This document shows positions 24,595 through 33,104 of a stretch of DNA of 64,000 bases, one piece after another. The stretch is from Chelativorans sp. YIM 93263. GTDB taxonomy: Bacteria > Pseudomonadota > Alphaproteobacteria > Rhizobiales > Rhizobiaceae. The position numbers and the translations under genes are program-made. Below the pieces are notes generated by a model. The model was not told the DNA's origin and made no database searches. It saw nothing but the letters and a program-made list of their open reading frames with translations. Within the stretch, counting starts at the first letter, position 1. Every line of letters starts with the position of its first letter. The stretch is taken from assembly GCF_028767125.1 (NCBI RefSeq), contig NZ_JAKCWP010000004.1, forward strand, positions 152,001-216,000. Direction: 5' to 3'.

Positions 24595-26340
24595 ATGCGC
24601 ATCGAACGCTCCAAAACGGACATTTTGATTCTGGGCACGGGCGGTGCCGGCCTTTTCGCGGCCTTGCACGCCAAGCAGGCCGACCCGGATTGCGAAGTGA
24701 CTCTGGTTGCAAAAGGACTGCTCGGTAAATCCGGCTGCACACGCATGGTGCAAGGCGGCTACAATGTCGCGCTCGGCGAGGGTGACAGCATCGAGCGGCA
24801 TTTCATGGACACGATCCACGGCGGCAAATGGCTGCCCCGCCAGGACCTGGCGTGGCGGCTGTGTGTCGGCGCGGTCGAGCGCGTTCGCGAGCTGGAGAAC
24901 GAGGTCGGATGCTTCTTCGATCGCAACCCTGACGGCACGCTTCACCAGAAGGCCTTCGCCGGGCAGACCTTCGACCGTACGGTTCACAAATCCGACCTCA
25001 CCGGCATCGAAATCATCAACCGGCTGATGGAGCAGGTCTGGAATCTCGGCGTTGAAAAGCTGGAGGAACATCGCGCCATCGAGCTGATCCCGGCCAAGGA
25101 TGGCAGCGGAGTCGCTGGCGTTTTGTTGATCGACATCCGCGAAGGTGTCTACCGCTTTGTGCAGGCACGGGCGGTGCTCCTGGCGACCGGCGCCGGGCCG
25201 ACGATGTATCTCTACCACACGCCGTCAGGCGACAAGACCTGCGACGGACTGGCCATGGCCTTGCGTTACGGACTGAAACTGCGCGACATGGAAATGGTGC
25301 AGTTTCATCCGACAGGCCTGCTCGGCGGATTGCGCACACGCATGACCGGCACCGTGCTTGAAGAAGGGTTGCGCGGTGCTGGCGGCCATCTCCTAAACGT
25401 CGACGGCGAACGTTTCATGACGCGCTATGATCCGCGCGGCGAGCGCGCCACGCGCGATGTGGTCAGTCGTGGCATCTATGCCGAAATGCGGGCCGGACGA
25501 ACGACGCCAATGAATGGTGTCTACATCAAGATGAGCCATCTCGGCCCGGAAAATGTGAGACGCATGTTCCCGGGCATGGTCAAGCGCTGTGCCGATTCCG
25601 GCTTCGACCTGGCGGGCGGGGTCGTGGAGGTGGTGCCGACCGCGCACTACCTCATGGGCGGCGTCGAGTTTGAAGTCGACGCATCAACGGCCTCACCTGG
25701 GCTTTTCGCAGCCGGGGAAGATTGCGGCGGAGTTCACGGCGCCAATCGCCTTGGCGGAAACGGTGTCGCCAATTCCACTGTTTTTGGAGGAATCGCAGGC
25801 GATTCCATGGCCCAGTTCGTTCGCGATGGGGCGCCGCTGCGCGATCCTGACGAGACGGTGATCGATGAGGGCATCGCGCGAGCCGAAGTGCCCTTCGGGC
25901 AAAAGAGGGGCGATCTCTTCGAGCTGCGCGAGCGGCTTTCGCAGGCCATGTGGGACGACGTCGGAGTGATGCGGGACGCAGCCGGCATCGCGCGCGGCAA
26001 GGCGAAACTCGTCGAACAGACAGATGAACTCGACGGTTGCGGCCTGCCCGACGGTGACCGCACCTTCAATCTCACATGGCACGACTGGCTCAATATGAAG
26101 AGCCTGACGATGATCTCGGAAGTCATTGCCACGGCGGCCGAGGCGCGCACGGACAGTCGCGGTGCCCACTACCGGGAGGACTTTCCGGAAACGGGTGACC
26201 TGGAAACAACCGCCTATACAAGCGTGTCGCTGCAAGACGGGAAGCCGCGTGTCGAAATGGTTCCGGTCGATTTTTCCGTCGTCAAGCCAGGGGAAACACT
26301 CATCGAGGACGAGCCTGCCGGGAAATCGGCGGTCGCGTAG
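24595..26340 (+). CDS. succinate dehydrogenase/fumarate reductase-like flavoprotein lacking the FAD-linking His
   Basis: A 581-residue flavoprotein subunit. The FAD Rossmann motif is LGTGGAGLFAAL (about residues 13-24). The dicarboxylate-site residues of the family are present: the His of MVQFHPTGL, the Arg of RATRDVVSR, the His of TAHYLMGGVEF and the Arg of GANRLGGNGV. In SdhA/FrdA the FAD is covalently bound to the His of SHTVAAxGG; here the aligned segment is GCTRMVQGG, with Cys48 at that position. FAD is therefore probably bound non-covalently. Published mutants of FrdA/SdhA lacking this His keep fumarate reduction but lose succinate oxidation. The enzyme may therefore work as a reductase or on a substrate easier to oxidise. 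Confidence 0.88.
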   Translation: MRIERSKTDILILGTGGAGLFAALHAKQADPDCEVTLVAKGLLGKSGCTRMVQGGYNVALGEGDSIERHFMDTIHGGKWLPRQDLAWRLCVGAVERVRELENEVGCFFDRNPDGTLHQKAFAGQTFDRTVHKSDLTGIEIINRLMEQVWNLGVEKLEEHRAIELIPAKDGSGVAGVLLIDIREGVYRFVQARAVLLATGAGPTMYLYHTPSGDKTCDGLAMALRYGLKLRDMEMVQFHPTGLLGGLRTRMTGTVLEEGLRGAGGHLLNVDGERFMTRYDPRGERATRDVVSRGIYAEMRAGRTTPMNGVYIKMSHLGPENVRRMFPGMVKRCADSGFDLAGGVVEVVPTAHYLMGGVEFEVDASTASPGLFAAGEDCGGVHGANRLGGNGVANSTVFGGIAGDSMAQFVRDGAPLRDPDETVIDEGIARAEVPFGQKRGDLFELRERLSQAMWDDVGVMRDAAGIARGKAKLVEQTDELDGCGLPDGDRTFNLTWHDWLNMKSLTMISEVIATAAEARTDSRGAHYREDFPETGDLETTAYTSVSLQDGKPRVEMVPVDFSVVKPGETLIEDEPAGKSAVA

Positions 26341-26345
26341 CGAGG

Positions 26346-27320
26346 ATGCGTCACATGATAGCCAACAGAAAAATCGAGGAAGCTGCATATCAGATCATGA
26401 CGAATGCAGCGATCGACATACCGCAGGATTACCTCGACGGGATCAAGGGAATGATCGACCTGGAGCAGGGCGATCTCTCGGCATTCGTGCTTCAATCGAT
26501 GGTCGACAACTGGGAAGCGGCGACGGAGGATCGCCGCCCCATGTGCGCCGATACCGGTCTGCCCCGATACTACGTAAAGGTCGGCAATGAAGCACGAGTG
26601 GACGCCGGATTCGTGGGTATCGAGAAATCCCTGCGCTCGGCGACCGCACGTGCGACGAATGACGTGCCTTTGCGGCCAAACCGCGTGCATCCGCTCTGGC
26701 GCACGGAGCACAACAACAATGTCGGGATTAATGCGCCGGAGGTCGAATGGAGCTTTGAGCCCGGCGCCGACTGGGTCGACATCACGACCGTGCACAAGGG
26801 CGGGCTCTTCGGAACCGATTACCGCATGCTGTTTCCTGGCGACGGGATCGATGGGATCAAGCGCTTCTATCTCGACACGTTGATCGCCTTCGGAAAGCGC
26901 GGTCTTGCCTGCCAGCCGGCCATCGTCGGTGTCGGCCTTGGAGGTTCGAAGGACACCTGCATGCAACTGGGCAAGCAGGCGGCCTGCTTGCGGACTGTGG
27001 GGGACCGGAATCCGGATCCCGAGATCGCAGCGCTGGAGAAAGAGCTCAAGGAAATCGGCAACAAAATCGGCATGGGCGCCATGGGCTTTATTGGCTCGTC
27101 AATGGTGGTCGATTGTCATATCGAGGTGGGCCACACCCATACCGGAGGCATGCCGATGTCGGTCCACACATTTTGCCTCAGCTCGCGCCGGGCGACCGCC
27201 CGCATCTATGCCGACGGATCGATTGCGTACCGCACCGATCCGCAATGGTTCACGCCTTACATGCGAAGGGAGACGATCGGATGGGAAACCGCCGAGGAAA
27301 TCTCAAGCAATTCCGCTTGA
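26346..27320 (+). CDS. class I fumarase / tartrate dehydratase alpha subunit
   Basis: A 324-residue alpha subunit of a two-subunit Fe-S hydro-lyase (fumarase class I, L-tartrate dehydratase or mesaconase type). The cluster ligands are Cys67 (MCADTG), Cys205 (GGSKDTCMQ) and Cys277 (VHTFCLSSRR), and HIEVGHTHTGGMPMSV is the conserved substrate region. It follows the flavoprotein gene by 5 bp and overlaps the beta subunit gene by 40 bp. It would hydrate the unsaturated dicarboxylate made, or dehydrate the hydroxy acid used, by the Sdh-like complex. Fumarate itself, mesaconate and tartrate are all possible. Confidence 0.9.
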   Translation: MRHMIANRKIEEAAYQIMTNAAIDIPQDYLDGIKGMIDLEQGDLSAFVLQSMVDNWEAATEDRRPMCADTGLPRYYVKVGNEARVDAGFVGIEKSLRSATARATNDVPLRPNRVHPLWRTEHNNNVGINAPEVEWSFEPGADWVDITTVHKGGLFGTDYRMLFPGDGIDGIKRFYLDTLIAFGKRGLACQPAIVGVGLGGSKDTCMQLGKQAACLRTVGDRNPDPEIAALEKELKEIGNKIGMGAMGFIGSSMVVDCHIEVGHTHTGGMPMSVHTFCLSSRRATARIYADGSIAYRTDPQWFTPYMRRETIGWETAEEISSNSA

Positions 27321-27961
27321 AGCTACCCGTAACTGCGGAAGATCTGGCGCAGCTCGAACCGGGCGCGGTCGTGTTCCTCGACGGTGTCGTCTATACGGCG
27401 CGCGAGGGCGTCTACAAGCGCGTGCTTGAGGACAAACAAGACCTGCCGCTCGATCTCACTGCGGTCAGCAATGTCAACTTCCACTGCTCTCCGGCAGCGG
27501 CGCCTGACGCGGAGGGCTCTTATCGCATCGGTGGTGTTACGGCGACGGCGAGTTTCCGGTTTTCCAAATGGATGGATGAGTGGCTGACACGCACGGGCAC
27601 AAAGATCATCATAGGCAAGGGCGGCATGCCACGCGAAGCCTATTGCGACATTCTCGTGCCACATGGTGCCGTTTATCTCACCACGGTTGGTTACGGCACC
27701 GGCGCGCTGCTCGGCCGCGGCATAAAACGGGTGCGCGACGTCCATTGGCTCGATGACCTCGGCATAGCGCAGGCGATGTGGCTTTTCGAGGTGGAGAATT
27801 TCGGTCCGTTCATCGTCGACAGCGATCTCAACGGAAATTCTCTCTTTGCCGCGCACGGCGACGAAATCAATGCAGGCCTCGCACATCTTTACGAGGGGCT
27901 TCGTCCGCCGGCACTGCGCCGCTACGGGGAGACCGACGATCGTAAGCGAGAGGTAATGTAG
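27281..27961 (+). CDS. class I fumarase / tartrate dehydratase beta subunit
   Basis: A 226-residue partner of the 26346 product, matching the C-terminal domain of class I fumarases. Family blocks are GAVVFLDGVVYTAREGVYKR, GTKIIIGKGGMPREAYCDIL, GAVYLTTVGYGTGALLGRGI and the late FIVDSDLNGNSLF. The longer frame to 27113 is antisense-like shadow; ATG 27281 gives the standard start. The 40-bp overlap with the alpha gene points to coupled translation of an alpha-beta enzyme. Confidence 0.9.
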   Translation: MGNRRGNLKQFRLKLPVTAEDLAQLEPGAVVFLDGVVYTAREGVYKRVLEDKQDLPLDLTAVSNVNFHCSPAAAPDAEGSYRIGGVTATASFRFSKWMDEWLTRTGTKIIIGKGGMPREAYCDILVPHGAVYLTTVGYGTGALLGRGIKRVRDVHWLDDLGIAQAMWLFEVENFGPFIVDSDLNGNSLFAAHGDEINAGLAHLYEGLRPPALRRYGETDDRKREVM

Positions 27962-28050
27962 CTTGCGACGATCTTCGGGCAGAGGCCCGAGCCGACGCTG
28001 CGGGAGGCAGCAAACACACAAAATCCAAGTTCAAAAAATGGGAGGAACGC

Positions 28051-29031
28051 ATGAGAGTAAACGCATTCATCATTTCGCTGGGCGCGGCCGCGCTGGCCGC
28101 ATCCTCGGCACTGGCTCAGGACTATCCGAGCCAGCCCATCCAGTTGGTGATCCCCTATGGCGCCGGCGGCGCAACCGACCTTTCGGCGCGTGCCCTATCG
28201 AACGCTCTGACTCCAATCCTTGATAGACCGCTTGTTCTCGCCAATCGGACGGGTGCTGGCGGTGCGACCGGTTCGGCAGCAGTCGCCAACGCCGACGGGG
28301 ACGGATATACGATGCTGGCAGCGCGGGTCGGTTCCCATACGGTCAATCCGGCCATGAAGGAGACACTGCCTTACACACTGGACGATTTCCGCTTCGTCGG
28401 CGTCTATGAAATCAACCCGGTGGTCTGTGCCGTACGCGCTGGCTCCGAAATCGATTCCATGGAGGCCCTTGTCCAGCAGGTGCAGGAAAACCCCGGCACC
28501 GTCAGCTTCAGCAGCTCCGGCGTAGGCTCAATGCTGCATCTGGCCGGAGCCATGGTGCTCGACGCATTCGGTGTGGAAAATCCGCTGGAAAACGCAACGC
28601 ACATTCCGATGGGCGGCGGCGGCGAAGCGGCGACCGCGGTCCTGCAGGGTACGGCCACCTTCGTGTGCACCAATTCCTCGGCCTTGGCGAGCTTCGTCTC
28701 GAACGATCAGTTGCAGCCGATCATGGTCACCACCCCGGAGCCGCTCGAAGGTTTTGACGCACCGACCGCGGCCTCACTTGGCCACCCTGAACTGGAGCAG
28801 CTCGTCGGTTGGACCGGGATTGCCGGGCCGGCCGATCTCAGCGACGAGGCGGCCGAGGCTTGGGGTGAGTGGCTGGAGCAGGCCACGCAGAACGAGGAAT
28901 TCCTCGCCTATATGAAAAAGATTGGCTCACAGGTCGATCTGATGAGCCCGGAGGAATCTGTGGAATTCGTCAACGCGCAGTACGAGACCTTCCGCAAGCT
29001 CGTAGATGACCTCGACATGCGTGTCGAATAG
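28051..29031 (+). CDS. TctC-family (Bug) substrate-binding protein
   Basis: A 326-residue periplasmic binding protein of the tripartite tricarboxylate transporter family. The signal peptide spans about residues 1-24 (AAALAASSALAQ), then YPSQPIQLVIPYGAGGATDL, the classical Bug-protein opening. The mRNA has a strong Shine-Dalgarno (gggagg). It supplies the TctBA permease encoded next. It probably binds the di- or tricarboxylate handled by the Sdh-like/fumarase genes. Confidence 0.92.
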   Translation: MRVNAFIISLGAAALAASSALAQDYPSQPIQLVIPYGAGGATDLSARALSNALTPILDRPLVLANRTGAGGATGSAAVANADGDGYTMLAARVGSHTVNPAMKETLPYTLDDFRFVGVYEINPVVCAVRAGSEIDSMEALVQQVQENPGTVSFSSSGVGSMLHLAGAMVLDAFGVENPLENATHIPMGGGGEAATAVLQGTATFVCTNSSALASFVSNDQLQPIMVTTPEPLEGFDAPTAASLGHPELEQLVGWTGIAGPADLSDEAAEAWGEWLEQATQNEEFLAYMKKIGSQVDLMSPEESVEFVNAQYETFRKLVDDLDMRVE

Positions 29032-29043
29032 GTGATCATGCTG

Positions 29044-29069
29044 TGCGCCGGCCTTTCCGGGCCGGCGCA
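29044..29069 (+). terminator. hairpin after the TctC gene
   Basis: TGCGCCGGCC and its exact complement form a 10-bp stem with a 6-nt loop, followed by TTTCG. It sits in the 69-bp gap between the binding-protein and TctB genes, the same place as the hairpin in the TRAP operon. It is probably a partial terminator or 3'-end stabiliser for the binding-protein mRNA. Confidence 0.6.
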
Positions 29070-29100
29070 TTTCGCCACGAGTTGAGGAGGAGGTCCGCCG

Positions 29101-29589
29101 ATGCTGTCCAGGCGCATCGAGATCGGGATTGGCGTCGTCACCGCCGTGCTGGCGCTGTTGATCCTGTTCGTAGCCATACCGTTTGGAATCGTGACGCCTA
29201 AAAACGTGCGATCGCTTGTTCTGTCGCCGACGTTTTGGCCGACCATTCTCGGCATCGCATTGTTCCTGATAGGCGCGTCCCTTGCTGTTCGCGCCTATTT
29301 CGGGTTCGGCAGAGCGGCGGTGAAGGAGTTCCCGAGCTTCGATCGCGCGTCGCTCCTGCGTCTCGCCGCCTTCATTGGCGTGATCGTCTTTTACTATATC
29401 TTGATCGCGCCCCTCGGCATGGTCTGGGCCTCGATGCTGGCGTTCGCAGCCATTCTGTACGTTACGCGCGCTGGCGAGCGCCTTACCGGATTGATCTGCG
29501 CCATTGCGCTGCCGCTTCTTCTCTACGCGTTCTTCTTCCATGTCGCGGGCGTACCGATCCCGCAAGGTGAACTGGTGAGGCTGCCATGA
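29101..29589 (+). CDS. TctB-family transporter small subunit
   Basis: A 162-residue membrane protein with four predicted helices (around residues 7-28, 42-63, 82-103 and 128-148). A typical TctB hydrophilic loop lies after the second. It is the small subunit of the tripartite tricarboxylate transporter and pairs with the large subunit, whose gene starts within its last codons (ATGA at 29586). Confidence 0.85.
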   Translation: MLSRRIEIGIGVVTAVLALLILFVAIPFGIVTPKNVRSLVLSPTFWPTILGIALFLIGASLAVRAYFGFGRAAVKEFPSFDRASLLRLAAFIGVIVFYYILIAPLGMVWASMLAFAAILYVTRAGERLTGLICAIALPLLLYAFFFHVAGVPIPQGELVRLP

Positions 29590-31106
29590 CCTTTATGGAT
29601 TCGCTCGCGGCCGGGCTCGCGCTCGTCCTTCAATGGCAGAGCTTCGCCTGCCTGGCCGGCGGTGTGGCGATCGGCGTCTTCGCCGGGGCGATCCCTGGCA
29701 TGTCGGCCACCATGGCTGTGGCGCTGACCTTGCCCTTCACCTTTGCCATGCAGCCGATTTTCGGCATTCTTCTCCTGCTCGGCGTGTACAAGGGTGGCAT
29801 CTTCGGCGGCTCGATACCTGCCATCCTGATCCGCACTCCAGGGACGCCGGCCTCCTCGGCAACGGCTCTTGATGGCTACCCGATGGCGGAGAAGGGCGAG
29901 GCCGGCCGCGCGCTTGGCATGGCGCTCTACGCCTCCTGCATTGCCGATTTCATTTCCAATCTGTCGCTCATCCTGATTGCAGGCTGGTTGGCCTCCTTTG
30001 CGCTCAATTTCGGCCCGCCGGAGTTTTTCACCCTCATCGTATTTTCCCTCACGATTATCGCGGGTGTCTCGGGTGACAGCCTACTCAAGGGCGGCGTGAG
30101 CGCGATTCTCGGCTTATTGCTGGCGACAATCGGGCTCGATCTCGTCTATGGCACCAACCGTTTCATCTTTGGCTCGACTGATCTGATGGGCGGGCTCAAT
30201 TTCATAGCGGTCCTGATCGGGCTTTTCGCTCTGCCCGAGATCTTCTCCTTCATCCATCGGCCGAAAGAGCTTGACGGTAGTGTGCGTCGGCTCGGGAACG
30301 ATCACATAACTTTCGCGGATCTCCGCCACAGCTTCAAATCGATCATTCGCGGCAGCTTTATCGGCGTCTTCCTGGGGTCGATCCCGGGAATTGGCGCCGC
30401 GCCTTCCGCATTTCTGTCTTATGCTGAGGCACGACGGAATTCGCCCAATAAGGCGAACTTCGGCCAGGGTGAGATTGAGGGTGTCGCTGCCTCTGAGGCC
30501 GGCAACAACGGCGTGGCGGGTTCCACTCTCATCCCACTGCTCGCGCTGGGTGTGCCGGGCGACGTGATCACGGCGATCATCATCGGAGCCTTCATGGTGC
30601 ATGGACTACAGCCGGGTCCGATGATGTTCACCACCAACACCGATATCATCTATGCCATATTCATGGGGCTAGTGATGAGCTCCCTGATCCTGCTGGTTGT
30701 CGGCGGGGTGGCCATCCGCGGCTTTCGCTATATCGCCGACGTGCCACGCTCAATTCTCTTCCCCGGCGTGCTGGTGCTCTGCGTCTTTGGTGTCTATGCG
30801 GTCAATAATGCGATCTTCGATGTCGCCGTCATGTTCGTCATGGGCGCGCTCGGCTATGCCATGGCGCTTTTCAAGTTACCGCCAGCCCCTTTCGTGATCG
30901 CCTTCATTCTCGGGCCTCTTCTCGAGAACAATTTCCGCCAGGCTATGCTGATGTCGCAGGGATCTCTCGACATCCTTGCGCGCGGGCCGATCACCTGGTT
31001 TTTCTGGGCGCTGACGGCGCTTGCCATAGCGCTGATCGTCAAAGGCGCTCTTCATCCGGGCGAAGAGGTTGAGCAGGAAGTGATTGCATCAAAGTCGGCC
31101 AAATGA
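29586..31106 (+). CDS. TctA-family transporter large subunit
   Basis: A 506-residue multi-helix permease. Family signatures are AGAIPGMSATMAVALTLPFT near the N-terminus, GSIPAILIRTPGTPASSATA, and in the second half GSIPGIGAAPSAFLSYAEAR followed by GVPGDVITAIIIGAFMVHG. It forms the transport path of the TctABC system driven by ion gradients. The 4-bp overlap with tctB and the binding-protein gene upstream show a complete transporter. Confidence 0.93.
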   Translation: MTFMDSLAAGLALVLQWQSFACLAGGVAIGVFAGAIPGMSATMAVALTLPFTFAMQPIFGILLLLGVYKGGIFGGSIPAILIRTPGTPASSATALDGYPMAEKGEAGRALGMALYASCIADFISNLSLILIAGWLASFALNFGPPEFFTLIVFSLTIIAGVSGDSLLKGGVSAILGLLLATIGLDLVYGTNRFIFGSTDLMGGLNFIAVLIGLFALPEIFSFIHRPKELDGSVRRLGNDHITFADLRHSFKSIIRGSFIGVFLGSIPGIGAAPSAFLSYAEARRNSPNKANFGQGEIEGVAASEAGNNGVAGSTLIPLLALGVPGDVITAIIIGAFMVHGLQPGPMMFTTNTDIIYAIFMGLVMSSLILLVVGGVAIRGFRYIADVPRSILFPGVLVLCVFGVYAVNNAIFDVAVMFVMGALGYAMALFKLPPAPFVIAFILGPLLENNFRQAMLMSQGSLDILARGPITWFFWALTALAIALIVKGALHPGEEVEQEVIASKSAK

Positions 31107-31167
31107 ATCTGCTTTGGTCTATCGCTTCTTACGCGGCTCTCGACTTGAAATCTGCCGATGATCTGAC

Positions 31168-31932
31168 ATGAATCTCTTCGCCGACCTTACCAACCTCGAT
31201 GTCGCCACCATCGCGGCAATTTTCCTGCTTGGCGGACTCGTGAAGGGCGCGCTCGGCTTCGGGTTGCCATTGGTAACTATGTCCATCCTGCCCCTCATCG
31301 TCAGCGTGGAGTTTGCGCTCGCGATCAATGCGCTTGTCCTGCCGTTTACGAACGTGAAGCAGTTCTTCGGAGCAGCGTGCATGCGTGAAACAGTCTGGCG
31401 CTTCCGATACGTGCTGGGCGGCATTGTCGTCGGCGTGCCGATCGGTGCCGTGCTCGTCAGCATAATCACCGATCAGGTTCTCATGTTATCGTTGGGCATC
31501 TCGATTATCTGTTTCGTCGTGCTGACCATCGCTTCGCCCGAGTTAAAGGTTCCGAGGCGGCACGATAACGAAATTGCAGGCGCGGTGGGCCTCCTCGGCG
31601 GCATCGTTGGTGCGCTGACGACCGCGAACGGACCGATTTTTCTGATGCACCTCGTAGCGATGAAGGTCGAGCGCACGATGTTCATCTCCGCGCTCGGTCT
31701 GCTTTTTATCGTCTCCGGAGTGTTGATTTCCGGGGCGTTTTGGCTGGCAGGCCTGATGGACGCGGCGCGCGTTGCTGTCGCCGCGATCTCCCTGCCTGCA
31801 GCCCTGGCGGGAATGAGCGCAGGGGACGTCGTCGGGCAGCATATCCCGGCAGAGATATTTCGGCGTATTGTTATTGGGGTATTGTGCCTGCTTGCGCTCA
31901 ACCTCATCTTGCGGGGACTTGCGGGTTCTTGA
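31168..31932 (+). CDS. TauE/SafE-family membrane protein
   Basis: A 254-residue, roughly eight-helix protein of the sulfite exporter TauE/SafE family. The LGGLVKGALGFGLPLVTMSI segment near the N-terminus and LLGGIVGALTTANGPIFLMH in the second half are the two family repeats. Some relatives export sulfite, sulfoacetate or organic acids, and many are uncharacterised. Its place after the TctABC genes suggests export of a by-product of the pathway. A sulfonated or other anionic product is possible but not shown. Confidence 0.82.
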   Translation: MNLFADLTNLDVATIAAIFLLGGLVKGALGFGLPLVTMSILPLIVSVEFALAINALVLPFTNVKQFFGAACMRETVWRFRYVLGGIVVGVPIGAVLVSIITDQVLMLSLGISIICFVVLTIASPELKVPRRHDNEIAGAVGLLGGIVGALTTANGPIFLMHLVAMKVERTMFISALGLLFIVSGVLISGAFWLAGLMDAARVAVAAISLPAALAGMSAGDVVGQHIPAEIFRRIVIGVLCLLALNLILRGLAGS

Positions 31933-31940
31933 GGTAAACC

Positions 31941-32837
31941 GTGGATGTGAAATCGCTCTACACTTTCACCGCTGTTGTTGACCACGGTAGCTTTGCCGAG
32001 GCCGCAAATGCGTTGGGAATGTCGATTTCAAGCATCAGCGTACAAATGCGGGCGTTGGAGCAGGACGTCGGGCTTCTTCTTTTTGACCGCAGTCGCCGGC
32101 CACCCGTTCTTACGTCGGAGGGGTACGAGTTTGCCGAGCAGGCGCGGGATGTCATCAAAAGCTGGGAGCAACTCAGCGAAAACCTGAAGCGGCGGGGCAA
32201 TGCTGGCGTGCTGAAGGTTGGTGCCGTGCACACCGCGGTTGCCGGGGTCGTACCGCCCGCACTGTTGCGTTTGCGCCAGACCGTACCGGAACTCAGCATT
32301 AGGCTTTCCACGGGTCTTACGCATGAGCTGGAGGTCGCGCTGCGTGCTGGTCGCATCGATGCCGCGATCATTACCGAGCCGGAAGCGATGGCACCGAACA
32401 TGACCTTTCGCGCCTTCTGCGCTGAACCGCTCGTCGTCATCGCACATGAGGAGGCAACCGGTGGCGATTTCCGCGAAATCCTCGAAAATAATCCTTATGT
32501 CCGCTTCAGCCGGATGGCGCGGGTAGCCAATCTCATCGAGGCCCGACTGCAAGAACTCGGAATCGAGGTCACCTCCCACATGCAGGTGGATAGCCTGGAA
32601 GGCGTCATTTCACTCGTCGGTTCAGGCCTCGGTGTCTCCATCGTGCCTTACCGGCGGGGAGGCGAGCCTCTCGGAGAGCAGGTGAAGGTTTATCCGTTAG
32701 GAACGACCCCCACCTACCGGCGTCTGGGCCTGCTGATGGATACGAATAATGCCAGGCAGCGCTTTGCGGACCAGCTTTTTAGCGCGCTAAGCGCCGAAGC
32801 CGAGGAGGCGGAAAAGCGTCAATCCTTTCGCTTCTAA
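31941..32837 (+). CDS. LysR-family transcriptional regulator
   Basis: A 298-residue LysR protein starting at GTG 31941, 8 bp after the TauE gene. The HTH is in SFAEAANALGMSISSISVQM, and the effector domain has AGRIDAAIITEPEA. It is the last gene of the apparent long operon, co-directional rather than divergent. It may therefore control the whole set from the promoter near 21381-21503. Inducer unknown, likely a dicarboxylate. Confidence 0.88.
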   Translation: MDVKSLYTFTAVVDHGSFAEAANALGMSISSISVQMRALEQDVGLLLFDRSRRPPVLTSEGYEFAEQARDVIKSWEQLSENLKRRGNAGVLKVGAVHTAVAGVVPPALLRLRQTVPELSIRLSTGLTHELEVALRAGRIDAAIITEPEAMAPNMTFRAFCAEPLVVIAHEEATGGDFREILENNPYVRFSRMARVANLIEARLQELGIEVTSHMQVDSLEGVISLVGSGLGVSIVPYRRGGEPLGEQVKVYPLGTTPTYRRLGLLMDTNNARQRFADQLFSALSAEAEEAEKRQSFRF

Positions 32838-32942
32838 GACGAGGTAGCCGGGCTCGGAGGATTTCTCAGGCTTGTCGCGCCTAACCATTTAACGATTATA
32901 CGGTGTTGGGGCTCGTCGACCGGACGAGCGCTAATATACATC

Positions 32943-33004
32943 GGCAGCCGCCCTAGTTTGGCGGCCGCGCTATGGTGAGTTTGCTGCGCGAGGAAAGTCC
33001 GGGC
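32943..33004 (+). pseudogene. possible truncated 5' fragment of RNase P RNA
   Basis: The 15-mer GAGGAAAGTCCGGGC (32990-33004) is identical to the near-universal conserved segment that follows helix P3 in bacterial RNase P RNA. Upstream, CAGCCGCC and GGCGGC form a stem in the right position for P3. The sequence after 33004 does not continue as RNase P RNA, and nothing upstream supplies P1. This looks like a fragment rather than the working rnpB. A chance match of 15 bases in this window is unlikely, but the assignment needs a covariance search. Confidence 0.45.
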
Positions 33005-33104
33005 ATCACAAATACGCCCCGGATATCCCATTCCCGGGATCCGAGGCGGATCAGCGAAGCTCGGTCACCAGGTTCGGCAGCAGCGCAGGACACTATATGC
33101 CGTC

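Noticed and set aside
24067-25218. 383-codon minus-strand frame opposite the Sdh-like genes
   Set aside because: Antisense shadow; the plus-strand genes carry clear motifs.
23172-26340. Housekeeping succinate dehydrogenase of the TCA cycle
   Set aside because: Gene order, the transporter context and the missing FAD-linking His differ from the usual sdhCDAB operon.
33004-33060. Continuation of RNase P RNA after the 15-mer
   Set aside because: The following bases do not show the expected CUCCA and downstream conserved regions, so a full rnpB is not supported.
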